Shown here piece by piece: positions 35,933-45,568 of a stretch of DNA of 56,196 bases. The notes below the pieces were generated by a model that worked only from the letters and a program-made list of their open reading frames with translations, ran no database searches and was not told the origin of the DNA. Position 1 is the stretch's first letter. Each line of letters begins with the position of its first letter. The position numbers and the translations under genes were made by a program. The DNA comes from Rhizobium sp. BK251. GTDB lineage: Bacteria; Pseudomonadota; Alphaproteobacteria; Rhizobiales; Rhizobiaceae. Where the stretch lies: the NCBI RefSeq assembly GCF_004345245.1, contig NZ_SLUQ01000018.1:1-56196 (forward strand), in the 5' to 3' direction.

Positions 35933-36878
35933 AGCTTATCCTTGGATCCAGCGCTGCATAGGCAAGATCGGCGATCAGATTGGCGGTGATGATCCCGACC
36001 GACCCCATCATCATCAGGCCCATCAGCATCGGATAGTCGCGCCCGTCCATGCTTTCCATGAAAAGCCGACCGATGCCTGGCCATGCAAAGACCGTCTCTG
36101 TAATGACAGCGCCGGAAATCACCGTCCCGAAATCGACGGCGATGACCGTAACGGCGGGGATCATGGCATTGCGAAGCGCATGGCGAAAGATAACGCCGAA
36201 TGCTCCCTGCCCTTTGGCGCGGGCCGTGCGGATGTAATCCTGATTGAGAACATCGGCCATGCCGGAGCGGATGAAACGGCTCCAGCTTGCGATCGTTGCC
36301 AGCGACAGGACGGCCGCCGGCATCAGAATATGGGCCAGACGGTCGGGAAACGAGCCATCGCCGATCGACTGATAGCCTGCAGACGGAAGCCAACCGAGCT
36401 GGACGGAGAAAAGCAGTTGTAGCAGAAGTGCAAGCCAGAAGACCGGCGTCGATATGCCAGCAAAGGACGCAAGCGTTAGTGCATCATCGAGCTTCGTGCC
36501 GCGCCGGGTTGCACTCAGGATGCCGAGCGGGATGGCGATGACCAGCGAGATCAGCAGAGCTAGTCCGCCAAGTTCGAAAGTCGGCCGCATCCGCAGGAGA
36601 ATTTCCGTAAGGACCGGGCGGCCCGTTCTGATCGAATAGCCCCAATCGCCGAGAATGATCGCCTTCAGCCACATAAGATATTGGATATGAACCGGCTGAT
36701 CGAGACCGTAGGCCTTTGCGATCTGCTCCAGTGCCTCCTTCGAGACGGAAGGATTGTCCGCATAGACATCAAGCGGCCCGCCGGGGGCGAAATGCACGAT
36801 GGTGAACAGGATTAGCGAAATGCCGAGCAGCAGCGGAATGGTGCCCAAAAGCCGTCGAAAGATGTAACCGAAGGTCAT
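35925..36878 (-). CDS. Peptide-type ABC transporter permease (DppB-like)
   Basis: A 317-residue permease starting MTFGYIFRRLLGTIPLLLGI, the classic DppB N-terminal segment. The EAA loop is DYIRTARAKGQGAFGVIFRH near residue 215. It forms the channel with the DppC-like protein. The ATG has AAGGCAGG upstream. Confidence 0.9.
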   Translation of the reverse strand: MTFGYIFRRLLGTIPLLLGISLILFTIVHFAPGGPLDVYADNPSVSKEALEQIAKAYGLDQPVHIQYLMWLKAIILGDWGYSIRTGRPVLTEILLRMRPTFELGGLALLISLVIAIPLGILSATRRGTKLDDALTLASFAGISTPVFWLALLLQLLFSVQLGWLPSAGYQSIGDGSFPDRLAHILMPAAVLSLATIASWSRFIRSGMADVLNQDYIRTARAKGQGAFGVIFRHALRNAMIPAVTVIAVDFGTVISGAVITETVFAWPGIGRLFMESMDGRDYPMLMGLMMMGSVGIITANLIADLAYAALDPRISYG

Positions 36879-36904
36879 GCGCCTGCCTTAATCGACAATG
36901 AATA

Positions 36905-36930
36905 CCTCCCGGCGGGGTGTGACCGGGAGG
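36905..36930 (-). terminator. Intra-operon hairpin between binding-protein and permease genes
   Basis: CCTCCCGG (36905-36912) and CCGGGAGG (36923-36930) are perfect 8 bp arms around a 10-base loop. It sits in the 75 bp gap after the substrate-binding protein gene. Such hairpins commonly protect the upstream mRNA or attenuate transcription, raising binding-protein output over permease. Confidence 0.6.
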
Positions 36931-36953
36931 CATCTTGCTCGCTGCATAGAAGT

Positions 36954-38558
36954 TTAGCCCATGTACCACGCGCTGGTATCGACGAAATTCGTCATGTTGG
37001 TGGGATTCGGAACAAAATCCTTCAGCTTTTCGGTCTTGGCAATCAGCGCGACATTGGTGGTCAGCGGGATCGAAGGTACGTCATCAGCCAGAATCTTCTG
37101 GAATTCGGCCGCCGCCGCCTTACGCGCGGCCGGATCCAGCGTGCTCTCGAACTTGCCGAAGGCTTCGTCGAGCATGGGATTGGAATAAGACTGGCCGTTG
37201 TTGGCGCCGCCTGTTCCCCAGAACACTGAATAGACAGGATCGGCGGAGGTGATCCAACGGCCATAAATCAGATCGTAGCCGCCCTTGTAACGCGCCTCTC
37301 GGTAGGCGACGCCGGTCTTATTGTCAGCCATTGCCTCGATGCCGATCGCCTTTAACTGGGCGATGATAACCTGCTGCGCCAGCTCGTCGTCGGCCCGGCC
37401 GGCCTGGATCATGAAGGCGTAGGAAAGCCGTTCGGAGCCCTTTGCACGAACACCATCGGAACCGACAACATAGCCGGCGTCATCAAGCAGCTTCTTGGCG
37501 GCCTCAACATCATAGGCATATTCCGACGTGTTCGGATCGAAGAAATCGAACACCGGCACGACTGGCGATTTGATTGCCTCCGGAAAGCCGCCCTGCACCT
37601 TGATCAGCACGGTCCGGTCAAGCGCGTGGGCGATCGCCTTGCGCACATTGATATCGGCAAGTGACGGGCGCTTAAAGTTGAAGTCGAGGTGCTGCCACGA
37701 CAGGAGCGGACCCTTGATAAGCTCGATGCCGGAAATCTGCTCGATCTGTTTCGCCTGATTGTAGGGCGACTGCACAACGAGATCGATTTCACCTGATTTC
37801 AGCTGGGTAATCAGCGTGTTGGTGTCGGGGATCATCTTGAAGATGATCTGGTCGAGATAAGGCAACTTGTCGCCGTTCGCGGCCTTGCGCCAGTAATCGT
37901 CGAAGCGCTCGGTGACGACGTACTGGCCTCGCTGGAATTCCTTGACCTTGAACGGCCCGGTGCCGATCGGCGTTTCATTGTAGCTCGATGTATTGAGGTC
38001 CGTACCTTCAAGCATGTGCTTCGGGAAGATGCCGAAGGTAAACAGGGTGGAGGCAAATGTCGGCAGGATGGCCTTGTAATTGACGACCACAGTCAGATCG
38101 TCCGGCGTGTCGATGCTTTCGACTGCCTCGGATCCGTCCTTGGATTCCGCCACGAACTTCGGATCCTTGACGGCTTCCCAGGTATACTTGACGTCAGCCG
38201 AGGTGAAGGGCTTGCCGTCATGCCATTTGACATCCGGGCGCAGCTTGTAGGTGATCTTCATCGTCTTACCGTCGGCAGCAACGACGATCCCGCCATTCTC
38301 CAGCGTTGGCACTTCCGTCGCCAGCACGGGGACGTATTTGGCGTGCGTGTCCGGTGCGAGAAGACCTTCGACGACGGCCGCTTGCGCGTCACCGAGGAAA
38401 CCCGTCGAATAGACGTTCATAGTGTCGATTTCATAGGTCAGGCCAACCCGAAGCGTCCCGCCCTTCTGTTGGGCAAGGGCTGGAAAAGCGCGCAGGGTGG
38501 CAAAGGCGGCCGACCCGGCGAGGATGGTTTGAAGCGTTGCACGGCGTGTCAGATTCAT
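36954..38558 (-). CDS. ABC transporter substrate-binding protein (SBP family 5)
   Basis: A 534-residue periplasmic binding protein for peptides, opines or related compounds. The N-terminal signal is of the Tat type (MNLTRRATLQTILAG, then ALAQ). The family body includes LRPDVKWHDGKPFTSADVKYTWE (in two parts near 105-130) and IGTGPFKVKEFQRGQY. The ligand cannot be inferred. The ATG has AAGGGG upstream. It is followed by a hairpin and the two permease genes. Confidence 0.9.
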   Translation of the reverse strand: MNLTRRATLQTILAGSAAFATLRAFPALAQQKGGTLRVGLTYEIDTMNVYSTGFLGDAQAAVVEGLLAPDTHAKYVPVLATEVPTLENGGIVVAADGKTMKITYKLRPDVKWHDGKPFTSADVKYTWEAVKDPKFVAESKDGSEAVESIDTPDDLTVVVNYKAILPTFASTLFTFGIFPKHMLEGTDLNTSSYNETPIGTGPFKVKEFQRGQYVVTERFDDYWRKAANGDKLPYLDQIIFKMIPDTNTLITQLKSGEIDLVVQSPYNQAKQIEQISGIELIKGPLLSWQHLDFNFKRPSLADINVRKAIAHALDRTVLIKVQGGFPEAIKSPVVPVFDFFDPNTSEYAYDVEAAKKLLDDAGYVVGSDGVRAKGSERLSYAFMIQAGRADDELAQQVIIAQLKAIGIEAMADNKTGVAYREARYKGGYDLIYGRWITSADPVYSVFWGTGGANNGQSYSNPMLDEAFGKFESTLDPAARKAAAAEFQKILADDVPSIPLTTNVALIAKTEKLKDFVPNPTNMTNFVDTSAWYMG

Positions 38559-38625
38559 GTCAGTTCCCCTTCAACTTATGGCGTTGAGTTTTCATGATCG
38601 TCTTTTGGCAGCCGGTTTTCCGGTC

Positions 38626-39555
38626 TTAGTATCCCAGTGACTTATCGACGAGGTGCGGTATCGCCTCGCCTCTTTCGAAACGCTGGATATTCGTGGCAAT
38701 CTCCTGAACGGCGATATGCATATGGGTCGGCGCCGCCACATGCGGGCTGATCAGAATTTTCGGATGGTGCCACAGCGGATCGTTTTCCGGGAGCGGCTCG
38801 ATGCGGAAGACGTCGAGTGCCGCGCCGCTTAGTTGACCACTATCGAGAGCATCGATCAGGTCCTGATCGACGACATGCGCGCCGCGTGCGCCGTTGATGA
38901 AGAATGCCCCCTTTGCCAATGCATCAAGCAGGCCTGCATCGACAATATTCTGTGTCTCCTTCGTCAGTGGGAGCAGATTGACCAAAATATTCGCACCGAA
39001 TGCAGCCTCCAGAAGAGCGTCCGGCCCCGCGAACGAGCGCGCTCCCGGCACCTCCCGTCCTGTGCGACTCCAAACATTCGTCTTGAAACCGAGCGCGGCA
39101 AAGTTCCTTGCTGCCGGCGTTCCGAGCGCGCCCGCTCCCAGCACGGTGACCGTTCTCTCGTGCGCCAGTTTTTCCTGCTGTGGCTCCCACTTGAGGTCGC
39201 GCTGGAGCCGTTCGTAAAGGCGGATATTGCGATGCCAGGCCATGGCTTCGGCCAGCACCCATTCGGTCATGCCTCCGGCAAGGCCGTCATCTACCATCCT
39301 GACGATCGGCGTGTGGGCGGCGATCTCGCCGCTTTCCAGCAGATGCTCGATACCGGCATTGAGACTAAGAACGAGTTTGACTGGCCCGACTGATGCGATA
39401 ACGCCCGGCGCCGGCCTGCCCACCACCATATAATCGATCGGAGCGTCACCGGCATTCGGCATGTCGATGAGTATCTCGTGTTGCGGCAGTGCCTTGCGAA
39501 ACAGCTCTGCAAGCTGCTCCGGTTTTCCTCTGGAGCTGATCAAAATCCGTTTCAT
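38626..39555 (-). CDS. Glyoxylate/hydroxypyruvate reductase A-like 2-hydroxyacid dehydrogenase
   Basis: A 309-residue D-2-hydroxyacid dehydrogenase of the GhrA type. The NAD(P) motif is VLGAGALGTPAA (about 138-149), the catalytic Arg is in NGARGAHVVDQ, Glu in FRIEPLPENDPLWHHP and His just after it. It would reduce or oxidise a 2-oxo/2-hydroxy acid released in the pathway. The start MKRILISSRGK at 39555 replaces a longer unsupported N-terminus. A 180 bp AT-rich gap separates it from the ABC ATPase upstream. Confidence 0.88.
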   Translation of the reverse strand: MKRILISSRGKPEQLAELFRKALPQHEILIDMPNAGDAPIDYMVVGRPAPGVIASVGPVKLVLSLNAGIEHLLESGEIAAHTPIVRMVDDGLAGGMTEWVLAEAMAWHRNIRLYERLQRDLKWEPQQEKLAHERTVTVLGAGALGTPAARNFAALGFKTNVWSRTGREVPGARSFAGPDALLEAAFGANILVNLLPLTKETQNIVDAGLLDALAKGAFFINGARGAHVVDQDLIDALDSGQLSGAALDVFRIEPLPENDPLWHHPKILISPHVAAPTHMHIAVQEIATNIQRFERGEAIPHLVDKSLGY

Positions 39556-39665
39556 CCGATCACCATGCAGCCGAGCAACCGAGGCATGCAATCCCCGAAA
39601 ATATTAGCTTTGTAAGCATTTAAAGTCATGAATATCCGTCCGCAAAAGTTGAGCAAAAAATCCGC

Positions 39666-39690
39666 AAAATGCCGATAAAAGCAGCATTTT
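39666..39690 (-). other. Inverted repeat in the AT-rich operon gap
   Basis: AAAATGC (39666-39672) and GCATTTT (39684-39690) are 7 bp arms with an 11-base loop. On the minus strand a T-rich stretch follows. It may be a weak terminator after the ABC ATPase gene, or an operator for the genes beyond. Confidence 0.35.
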
Positions 39691-39735
39691 CAAAGTGCCA
39701 TCCATGCACCTGTCGTGATTTAGTGTAGATAAGAC

Positions 39736-40719
39736 CTATTCTCTCAAGTTAAGTTCATTCATTCTGATACAGGCAACAGCATGGCTTCTCGAAACGGCCT
39801 CGAGCGATGGTTTCGTCGTCGTGCATTGATCGACCGCGAAGGGACAGCGTGTTCGGAAAACACAACCGGATGGAGGATCGATGGGGCTCGGCAGATCGCC
39901 TTTCAGCATAATCCGCTCGCGACGCTTTCTCGGGTCGGCAACCGGCGCGGCGTCCAGCAGAGCACGCGTATAGGGGTGGCGCGGATTGCTGTAGAGGTCG
40001 GCGGCCGTCGCGATTTCGATGATATGGCCGAGATAGAGAACGATGACCCTGTCGCAGAGAAATTCGATCACCGACAGGTCGTGGCCGATGAATAGGATGG
40101 ACAGTCCAAACTCCTGCCGCAGATCCTGCAGCAGGTTGATGATCTGAGCCTGAATGGAAACGTCGAGTGCAGAAACCGGCTCGTCGGCGACAACAAACTG
40201 CGGGTTCACCGCAAGCGCTCTGGCAATGCCGATACGCTGTCTTTGCCCGCCGGAAAACTCATGCGGAAAGCGGGATGCGGCGCTGCGCGGCAGCCGGACT
40301 TTTTCTAAGAGGTCGCCAACGCGCTTCTCGCGATCGCGCCGGTTGCCAATATGATGCAGATGCAGCGCTTCTCCCAGGATCTGGCGGACGCTCATGCGGG
40401 GATTTAGGCTCGCATAGGGATCCTGAAAGATGATCTGCATGCGGCTGCGCATGGCCTTTAAGTCGGCGGCCGGCAATCCCACCAGTTCCTGACCGGCAAA
40501 TTGCACCGAGCCTTCCGTAGGCTCGATGAGCCGAAGGATGGAACGCCCGAGCGTCGATTTCCCCGATCCGGATTCTCCGACCAGACCAACGACTTCGCCC
40601 TGCGCAATGTCGAAAGAGACACCATCGACGGCTTTGACGGTCGTTCCCGGCTTGAACATCGTCTTGCCGCCGCTGAAGTGAACTTTGAGATTACGGACTT
40701 GCAGCAGAGTATCAGACAT
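39736..40719 (-). CDS. Peptide-type ABC transporter ATP-binding protein (DppF-like)
   Basis: A 327-residue ATPase. Walker A is GLVGESGSGKST near residues 46-57, the signature is FSGGQRQRIGIARAL, Walker B is FVVADEPVSALD and the C-terminal oligopeptide-transporter extension has the Cys motif CVFRTRCPFA. Its start overlaps the DppD-like gene by 8 bp. It works with DppD as the paired motor of the importer. Confidence 0.92.
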   Translation of the reverse strand: MSDTLLQVRNLKVHFSGGKTMFKPGTTVKAVDGVSFDIAQGEVVGLVGESGSGKSTLGRSILRLIEPTEGSVQFAGQELVGLPAADLKAMRSRMQIIFQDPYASLNPRMSVRQILGEALHLHHIGNRRDREKRVGDLLEKVRLPRSAASRFPHEFSGGQRQRIGIARALAVNPQFVVADEPVSALDVSIQAQIINLLQDLRQEFGLSILFIGHDLSVIEFLCDRVIVLYLGHIIEIATAADLYSNPRHPYTRALLDAAPVADPRKRRERIMLKGDLPSPIDPPSGCVFRTRCPFAVDQCTTTKPSLEAVSRSHAVACIRMNELNLRE

Positions 40720-41728
40720 TCAGCTCGCTCCATCGCAGGCAACGCGAGAGATGGTCGGCCTTGACCTCGAGCAAGGTCGGAACCGCCCTGCGACAGTCGT
40801 CGATCATCCAGGAACAGCGCGGGTGGAAATCGCAGCCGGACGGCGGTGAAGAGGGATCCGGGACGCTGCCGGGAATTTCCTTCAGGCGCGGTGTTTCCCC
40901 GAGTTTTCGGGCCTCCTGATCAATCACCGGCATGCTGGCCAGAAGACCACGGGTGTAAGGGTGGCTCGGACGGTCGAACAGCTCTTCCGTCGTGGAGGTT
41001 TCGACGATCCGGCCGCTATACATGACGGCGACCCGATCGGCCAGTTCAGCCACCACGCCTAGATTGTGAGTGATAAACAGAACGCCCATGCCGATCTCGC
41101 GTTGCAGGCGGCGGATCAGTTCGAGAATTTGCAATTGCACGGTCACGTCGAGTGCCGTGGTCGGCTCGTCGGCAATCAGCAGTGAGGGGCGACAGACCAG
41201 CGCCATTGCGATCATCACACGCTGGCGCATGCCGCCGGAAAGCTGATGCGGATAGACATCTGCCCGGCGCTTTGCGTCGGGAATCTCGACGAGGGACAGC
41301 ATCTCAATGGCACGGCGTCTGGCGGCGCTGCCGTCGAGTCCCTGATGCAGTCTCGCCGCCTCGGCAATCTGTGCCCCGACTTTCAGCGTCGGATTGAGGC
41401 TGGTCATTGGCTCTTGAAATATCATCGAGATTTCGTTGCCGCGTATTCTACGCATTACGGCCTCAGGCTGTTGCGCGAGATCGCGGACGACGTCGTCGCG
41501 ACCCGAAAATAGGATGCGGCCGGCGGGCATCGAACCGGTGGCAGCCGGGATCAACCGCATGATCGATAGGCTCGTCACCGATTTGCCCGAGCCGCTTTCC
41601 CCGACAAGAGCGAGAGTCTTACCGGCCTCGACAGTCAGGTCCACGCCCTTCAGCGCCCGCACGGAACCATTCTCGGTCTTGAATTCGGTGACAAGACTCT
41701 CTACGCGGAGCAGCGGTTGATCGGTCAT
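40712..41728 (-). CDS. Peptide-type ABC transporter ATP-binding protein (DppD-like)
   Basis: A 338-residue ATPase with Walker A ALVGESGSGKSV (about 40-51), signature LSGGMRQRVMIAMAL, Walker B LLIADEPTTALD and the C-terminal CDFHPRCSWM motif. The ATG at 41728 overlaps the stop of the DUF885 gene in an ATGA arrangement, so translation is coupled. A longer N-terminus to 41833 is not supported. Confidence 0.92.
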   Translation of the reverse strand: MTDQPLLRVESLVTEFKTENGSVRALKGVDLTVEAGKTLALVGESGSGKSVTSLSIMRLIPAATGSMPAGRILFSGRDDVVRDLAQQPEAVMRRIRGNEISMIFQEPMTSLNPTLKVGAQIAEAARLHQGLDGSAARRRAIEMLSLVEIPDAKRRADVYPHQLSGGMRQRVMIAMALVCRPSLLIADEPTTALDVTVQLQILELIRRLQREIGMGVLFITHNLGVVAELADRVAVMYSGRIVETSTTEELFDRPSHPYTRGLLASMPVIDQEARKLGETPRLKEIPGSVPDPSSPPSGCDFHPRCSWMIDDCRRAVPTLLEVKADHLSRCLRWSELNV

Positions 41729-43347
41729 GGCGCCAACAACCCCGCGCGATCCATTTCCTCGCCGATCCAGGCAAGCGGCATGTGGCCGAAACTCAGCAGC
41801 GTATCGTGAAAGCTGCGCGCGTCGCCCTTCCAACGCTTGCGCAAAGCCCTGATGCCTTCGACGCCCAGCCAGTACATCAGCCGCGACCCCGGTAGCATCG
41901 AATTGCGCACCACCTCGCCTTCGACACGGGCCGGCGCAAAACCAGCCTTGTCGCGGTAAAAGGCGATTGCCTCGTCCATGCTCCAGTCGCCAATATGCAG
42001 CTTGATATCGACAAGCACGCTTGCCGCATTCCGCCGCTCGAAATGCTTGAGCAGCAGAAGCTCTTCGGCCATGTAGAAGCCAGGTGCCTCCATCAGCAAA
42101 TCCTCAGCATAACAGGCCCAACCCTCGATCAACGTACCGGAGCCAAGGAAGGCGAGGCCCATTGCGCAATCCGTTCCGGCAATCCTCGCGAGGCGCGAGG
42201 CCGCCTGCCGGGCTCGCGCATTCTGCGTATGGTGGCCGATGCTGCCATGATGGACGGAGTGTATAGCCTTGACCGTGGCCGTCGAATTCGTGCTCAGGAA
42301 AGGTGCCAAATCCTCACCAGGTGGAGTGACCCAGTAGACGCTTCCCTCGCCCGCGCTCAGTCCGGGAGGCGACCGGTAGAAAAGAAAATAGAGATATTTC
42401 GAGACGTTGCGAAAGCACAGTGCCATCCAGCGATAGTCGAGCTGATAATCGTCCGCAGGCGTCACCAACTTGCGACCATCACGGCGTGCCCTGTCGTCCC
42501 AATCTCTATAGCTTGCAAAGACAGCATCCTCATTCTGCGGATGGATATTCGACAAGGATGCGACGATCTCTTCCCACGACCGCGCCGGATCGAACTGCTT
42601 CGCCATCGCCTGCAACTCTACTTCCAGATCGTCGAAGCCGTGTTGTGCAAGATCGACGGCCTGGCGCGGTGAGAGGTCAAGGCCGTGCGCGACCTTCATG
42701 AGGCGCGCCATGTAGGCCTCGCCACAGGCCGGATCGGCATCCGGACAGTCTTTGAGTGCTTCGGCAAATGCGGAGAAGGCATCCGCCGCGAGCCCTGCCG
42801 GAGCCCGCCAGGTCTCGCGATATTGGTCGTGTAGTCGAATGTCGTCTCGCAGGAACGACAACATCGCGTGGCATTCACGCTGGGCGCGTGCAACCCAGCT
42901 TTTCGGAACTGGACGACCGGCTAGGTTCTCTGCAGCCGCCTGCAGGAAGGCTGGAACGGCTTCCAACCGGTCGAGCAGCGCCTCGTGCCGAACGGCCTCC
43001 GCTTGCGGCAGGAGAAGTGAGATAATACCGAATGCCGCCTCGCCGGTATACCAAGCCGGATTGTGCAGACGCGGTCGATGCCGCGCCGCCTCGGCCTGCA
43101 TTTCCAGCTCGCTCAGCATCATCTTCCGGTCCAGCCGGTCTCCCGACGTGGCCGGTTCTGCTGTCGCAGCAATCCGTTCCACCAATCTCGCATTCGCCGA
43201 CAGCTCTGCTTCCAGCACGTCGCCATCAACTGGCGGCAGGCGGCCATCGTTGTCCCGGTTACCCATGAAGGTCGCATCGACAGGATGATAGGTCCAGTAA
43301 TGCGATAGGAAGAGATCGACAAAGGCAGGATCGTAGGTCGACGTCAT
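41725..43347 (-). CDS. DUF885 family protein with altered zinc motif
   Basis: A 540-residue DUF885 protein. The usual HExxPGH metallopeptidase motif appears as HHGSIGH (366-372), followed by HTQ, so the catalytic Glu is replaced by His367. The downstream LIEGWACYAEDLL motif, with its Glu, is kept. It may bind metal without classical peptidase activity, or use a different base. The ATG at 43347 has GGAG eight bases upstream. It is distantly related to the DUF885 protein at 45569 in the same operon. Confidence 0.82.
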   Translation of the reverse strand: MTSTYDPAFVDLFLSHYWTYHPVDATFMGNRDNDGRLPPVDGDVLEAELSANARLVERIAATAEPATSGDRLDRKMMLSELEMQAEAARHRPRLHNPAWYTGEAAFGIISLLLPQAEAVRHEALLDRLEAVPAFLQAAAENLAGRPVPKSWVARAQRECHAMLSFLRDDIRLHDQYRETWRAPAGLAADAFSAFAEALKDCPDADPACGEAYMARLMKVAHGLDLSPRQAVDLAQHGFDDLEVELQAMAKQFDPARSWEEIVASLSNIHPQNEDAVFASYRDWDDRARRDGRKLVTPADDYQLDYRWMALCFRNVSKYLYFLFYRSPPGLSAGEGSVYWVTPPGEDLAPFLSTNSTATVKAIHSVHHGSIGHHTQNARARQAASRLARIAGTDCAMGLAFLGSGTLIEGWACYAEDLLMEAPGFYMAEELLLLKHFERRNAASVLVDIKLHIGDWSMDEAIAFYRDKAGFAPARVEGEVVRNSMLPGSRLMYWLGVEGIRALRKRWKGDARSFHDTLLSFGHMPLAWIGEEMDRAGLLAP

Positions 43348-43349
43348 GC

Positions 43350-44462
43350 TCAGGCTCCAGCCAGATCGACCCAGCGCCGCTCGAAATGCGCCTTGATGAT
43401 CGCATCGACGATTTCCTGGCTCTTCGCACCGTCGAAGAAGGTGCATTCCTGTGGGCGGTCTTCAAGAATTTCGTCGACGAAGAAACGGACGAGGTTGCGG
43501 TAGTAGAGTTCCGGCCAGGGTGTGTTCAGCGTCGTGCCGGGCGGGAGCACCTTCTCGGTGATCGGCACAGTCTTGAATTCGACAGCGTCGGCGGTAGCGA
43601 ATTTCAGCGTCTCGGCCGTACCGAATTCGGAAATCAGCCGTGCAATGGCGGCACCCTTGGAACCGTAGACACGAAGCTCGACGCCGGGGTAATTGCCGAC
43701 GGCGATATAACTCGTCTGCAGCAGGCCCTGTGTGCCGTTGGCATACTCGACCAGTGCTACCGTTCCGTCTTCGACCGGAATCTTCTGCAGCCCTTCTTCG
43801 CCACGGACAATGCGGGCTGGAATAAAGTTCTTCATCGTCGACGCGACTGATCCAAACTCACCACCGAGCCAGCGCATCAGATCGATCAGATGCGAGCCGT
43901 AGCCGACGATGGAAGACGGGATAAGCTTGTCACGCGGCATGCCAGGCGCAATCTGACGCAGCGGCTCCTGCGGGTTCAGCCACTGCGAATTCTGCTCGAA
44001 ACCATGGATGTGATAGATCTCACCAAGCGTACCGTCGTCGATCCAGGCCTTGATCTGACGGATCGCTGGCGAATAGCGGAAGGTAAAGCCGAGCTTCGTG
44101 CGCACACCCTTCGCATCCGCCTTGGCGGCAGCATCGAAGGCCGGGCCCGCCAGCGTATGCAGCGGCTTTTCCGAGAGGACATGCCGGTCGGCAGCAATCG
44201 CGGCCAGACTCAGCGGAAGATGGGTATGCGTTGGCGTGCAGACATCGACCATTTCCACGTCGGGATCGGCGATCATCGCTTCCGGATCGGTGTAAACCTT
44301 CTTAGCCCCGAATTTCGCGGCCATCGCGTCCGCGCGGCTTTTGTCGATGTCACAGACCGCGACGAGATCGACCCGCTCATGAGCGGCATAGCCGGGAAGA
44401 TGGGCTTTTTCTGCCCATGTATGCGTCCCGATCAAACCGACGCCCAGTCTCCGCTTGCTCAT
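43350..44462 (-). CDS. Gfo/Idh/MocA family oxidoreductase
   Basis: A 370-residue NAD(P)-dependent dehydrogenase. The Rossmann motif is GVGLIGTHTWAEKAHLPGY at the start, the conserved SEKPLHT gives the family Lys near residue 97, and the C-terminal sheet domain follows. The substrate is probably a sugar-like or polyol-like intermediate. Its ATG overlaps the stop of the ketopantoate-reductase-like gene (ATGA). Confidence 0.9.
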   Translation of the reverse strand: MSKRRLGVGLIGTHTWAEKAHLPGYAAHERVDLVAVCDIDKSRADAMAAKFGAKKVYTDPEAMIADPDVEMVDVCTPTHTHLPLSLAAIAADRHVLSEKPLHTLAGPAFDAAAKADAKGVRTKLGFTFRYSPAIRQIKAWIDDGTLGEIYHIHGFEQNSQWLNPQEPLRQIAPGMPRDKLIPSSIVGYGSHLIDLMRWLGGEFGSVASTMKNFIPARIVRGEEGLQKIPVEDGTVALVEYANGTQGLLQTSYIAVGNYPGVELRVYGSKGAAIARLISEFGTAETLKFATADAVEFKTVPITEKVLPPGTTLNTPWPELYYRNLVRFFVDEILEDRPQECTFFDGAKSQEIVDAIIKAHFERRWVDLAGA

Positions 44463-45541
44463 GGCAATGCCCTTCCGATTTCATTGATATAGGTTTCGAG
44501 CTCGTCGAAGTTATGGAAGCCGAGCTTGCGCTTACCCTCTTCGATTTCGTAGATCATCGAACAGAGCCGGTCGTTCAGGCGCGTATCAGCACCCACTTTC
44601 GTGCCATAAGCGATCAGCTTGCCATTGGACGACCGCACTTCCGAAGGGCGGTTGCGATAGACGATATCCCACCAGATACCGGAGCCCTTCTTCTTGAAAT
44701 TATGAGTCTTCCCGGTCTGATCCTTCTTCAGGAGCCAGATGGCGTGGTTGATGTTGTCGAGCAGTTTCTGGGTATCGGCCGGTGTCTGCGGCTTATAGTT
44801 GGCGGGATCGAAGAAATCGAAGGCTTCGACATGGATGCCGTTTGCCTCGGCGATCTCCAACGCCTCACGAACGATCGCGCCGGAGACGCGGGCATACCGC
44901 TCGACGCCGAGCGTTTCGTGGATGCGCGCGTCGGCAAGTGCCGAGAATACGACCTGGGCCGAATAAACCTCCTTGGCCCAGATCTGGCCCCAGATGTTGC
45001 TCGATACCTGCACACTGGTAAGCGCCGAAAGCGCATCGGCAAGCTCGGCAAGACGGGGGCTTGCGCTGCCATCCATCTCGCCAAGCTGGATCGGCCCCTC
45101 GTGGACGAATTCGATATAGCCGGGATCGACCAGAGCGCCGCCATAGTTCGGGATCGAACCCATGACGATCTTGCCGCCGGGTAGCCCCGCGTCATCAAGG
45201 GCCGCGACGATATCAGGCTCGTTGAACCCGTTCTGGTAGGATACGACAAGGCTTTCCGGCGTCAGCAATGGGATAAGCTGCCTGACGGCGTCAACGGCAT
45301 GTTGAGACTTCGTGGCGATCAGCACGGCGCCGAGGTCGCCCTCGAGCTGGTCTGGCGTCGCGGCCCTGACCGGCACGGTCATATCACCGCGGACGCCGTC
45401 GATCTTGAGACCCCTGCTGTTGAGGGCAACCACATGCTCGGCCCAGCGGTCGACGAGCAACACGTCGTGACCGGCCCTGGTCATATAGGCACCGGCCAGA
45501 CCGCCGATCGCCCCCGCCCCGATAATTGTAATCTTCATCAT
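44459..45541 (-). CDS. Ketopantoate reductase (PanE/ApbA) family protein
   Basis: A 360-residue reductase with the N-terminal motif ITIIGAGAIGGLAGAYM and the conserved Lys in VLIATKSQHA. Asn in YQNGFNEPD and Lys in IWAKEVYSA fit the family active site. At 360 residues it is longer than PanE, and it sits in a catabolic operon, so a 2-oxo/2-hydroxy acid or opine-like substrate is more likely than pantoate. The ATG at 45541 has AAGGA upstream; a second ATG follows directly. Confidence 0.85.
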   Translation of the reverse strand: MMKITIIGAGAIGGLAGAYMTRAGHDVLLVDRWAEHVVALNSRGLKIDGVRGDMTVPVRAATPDQLEGDLGAVLIATKSQHAVDAVRQLIPLLTPESLVVSYQNGFNEPDIVAALDDAGLPGGKIVMGSIPNYGGALVDPGYIEFVHEGPIQLGEMDGSASPRLAELADALSALTSVQVSSNIWGQIWAKEVYSAQVVFSALADARIHETLGVERYARVSGAIVREALEIAEANGIHVEAFDFFDPANYKPQTPADTQKLLDNINHAIWLLKKDQTGKTHNFKKKGSGIWWDIVYRNRPSEVRSSNGKLIAYGTKVGADTRLNDRLCSMIYEIEEGKRKLGFHNFDELETYINEIGRALP

Positions 45542-45568
45542 CTCATCCTTGCTCAAAAATCGGCTGGA

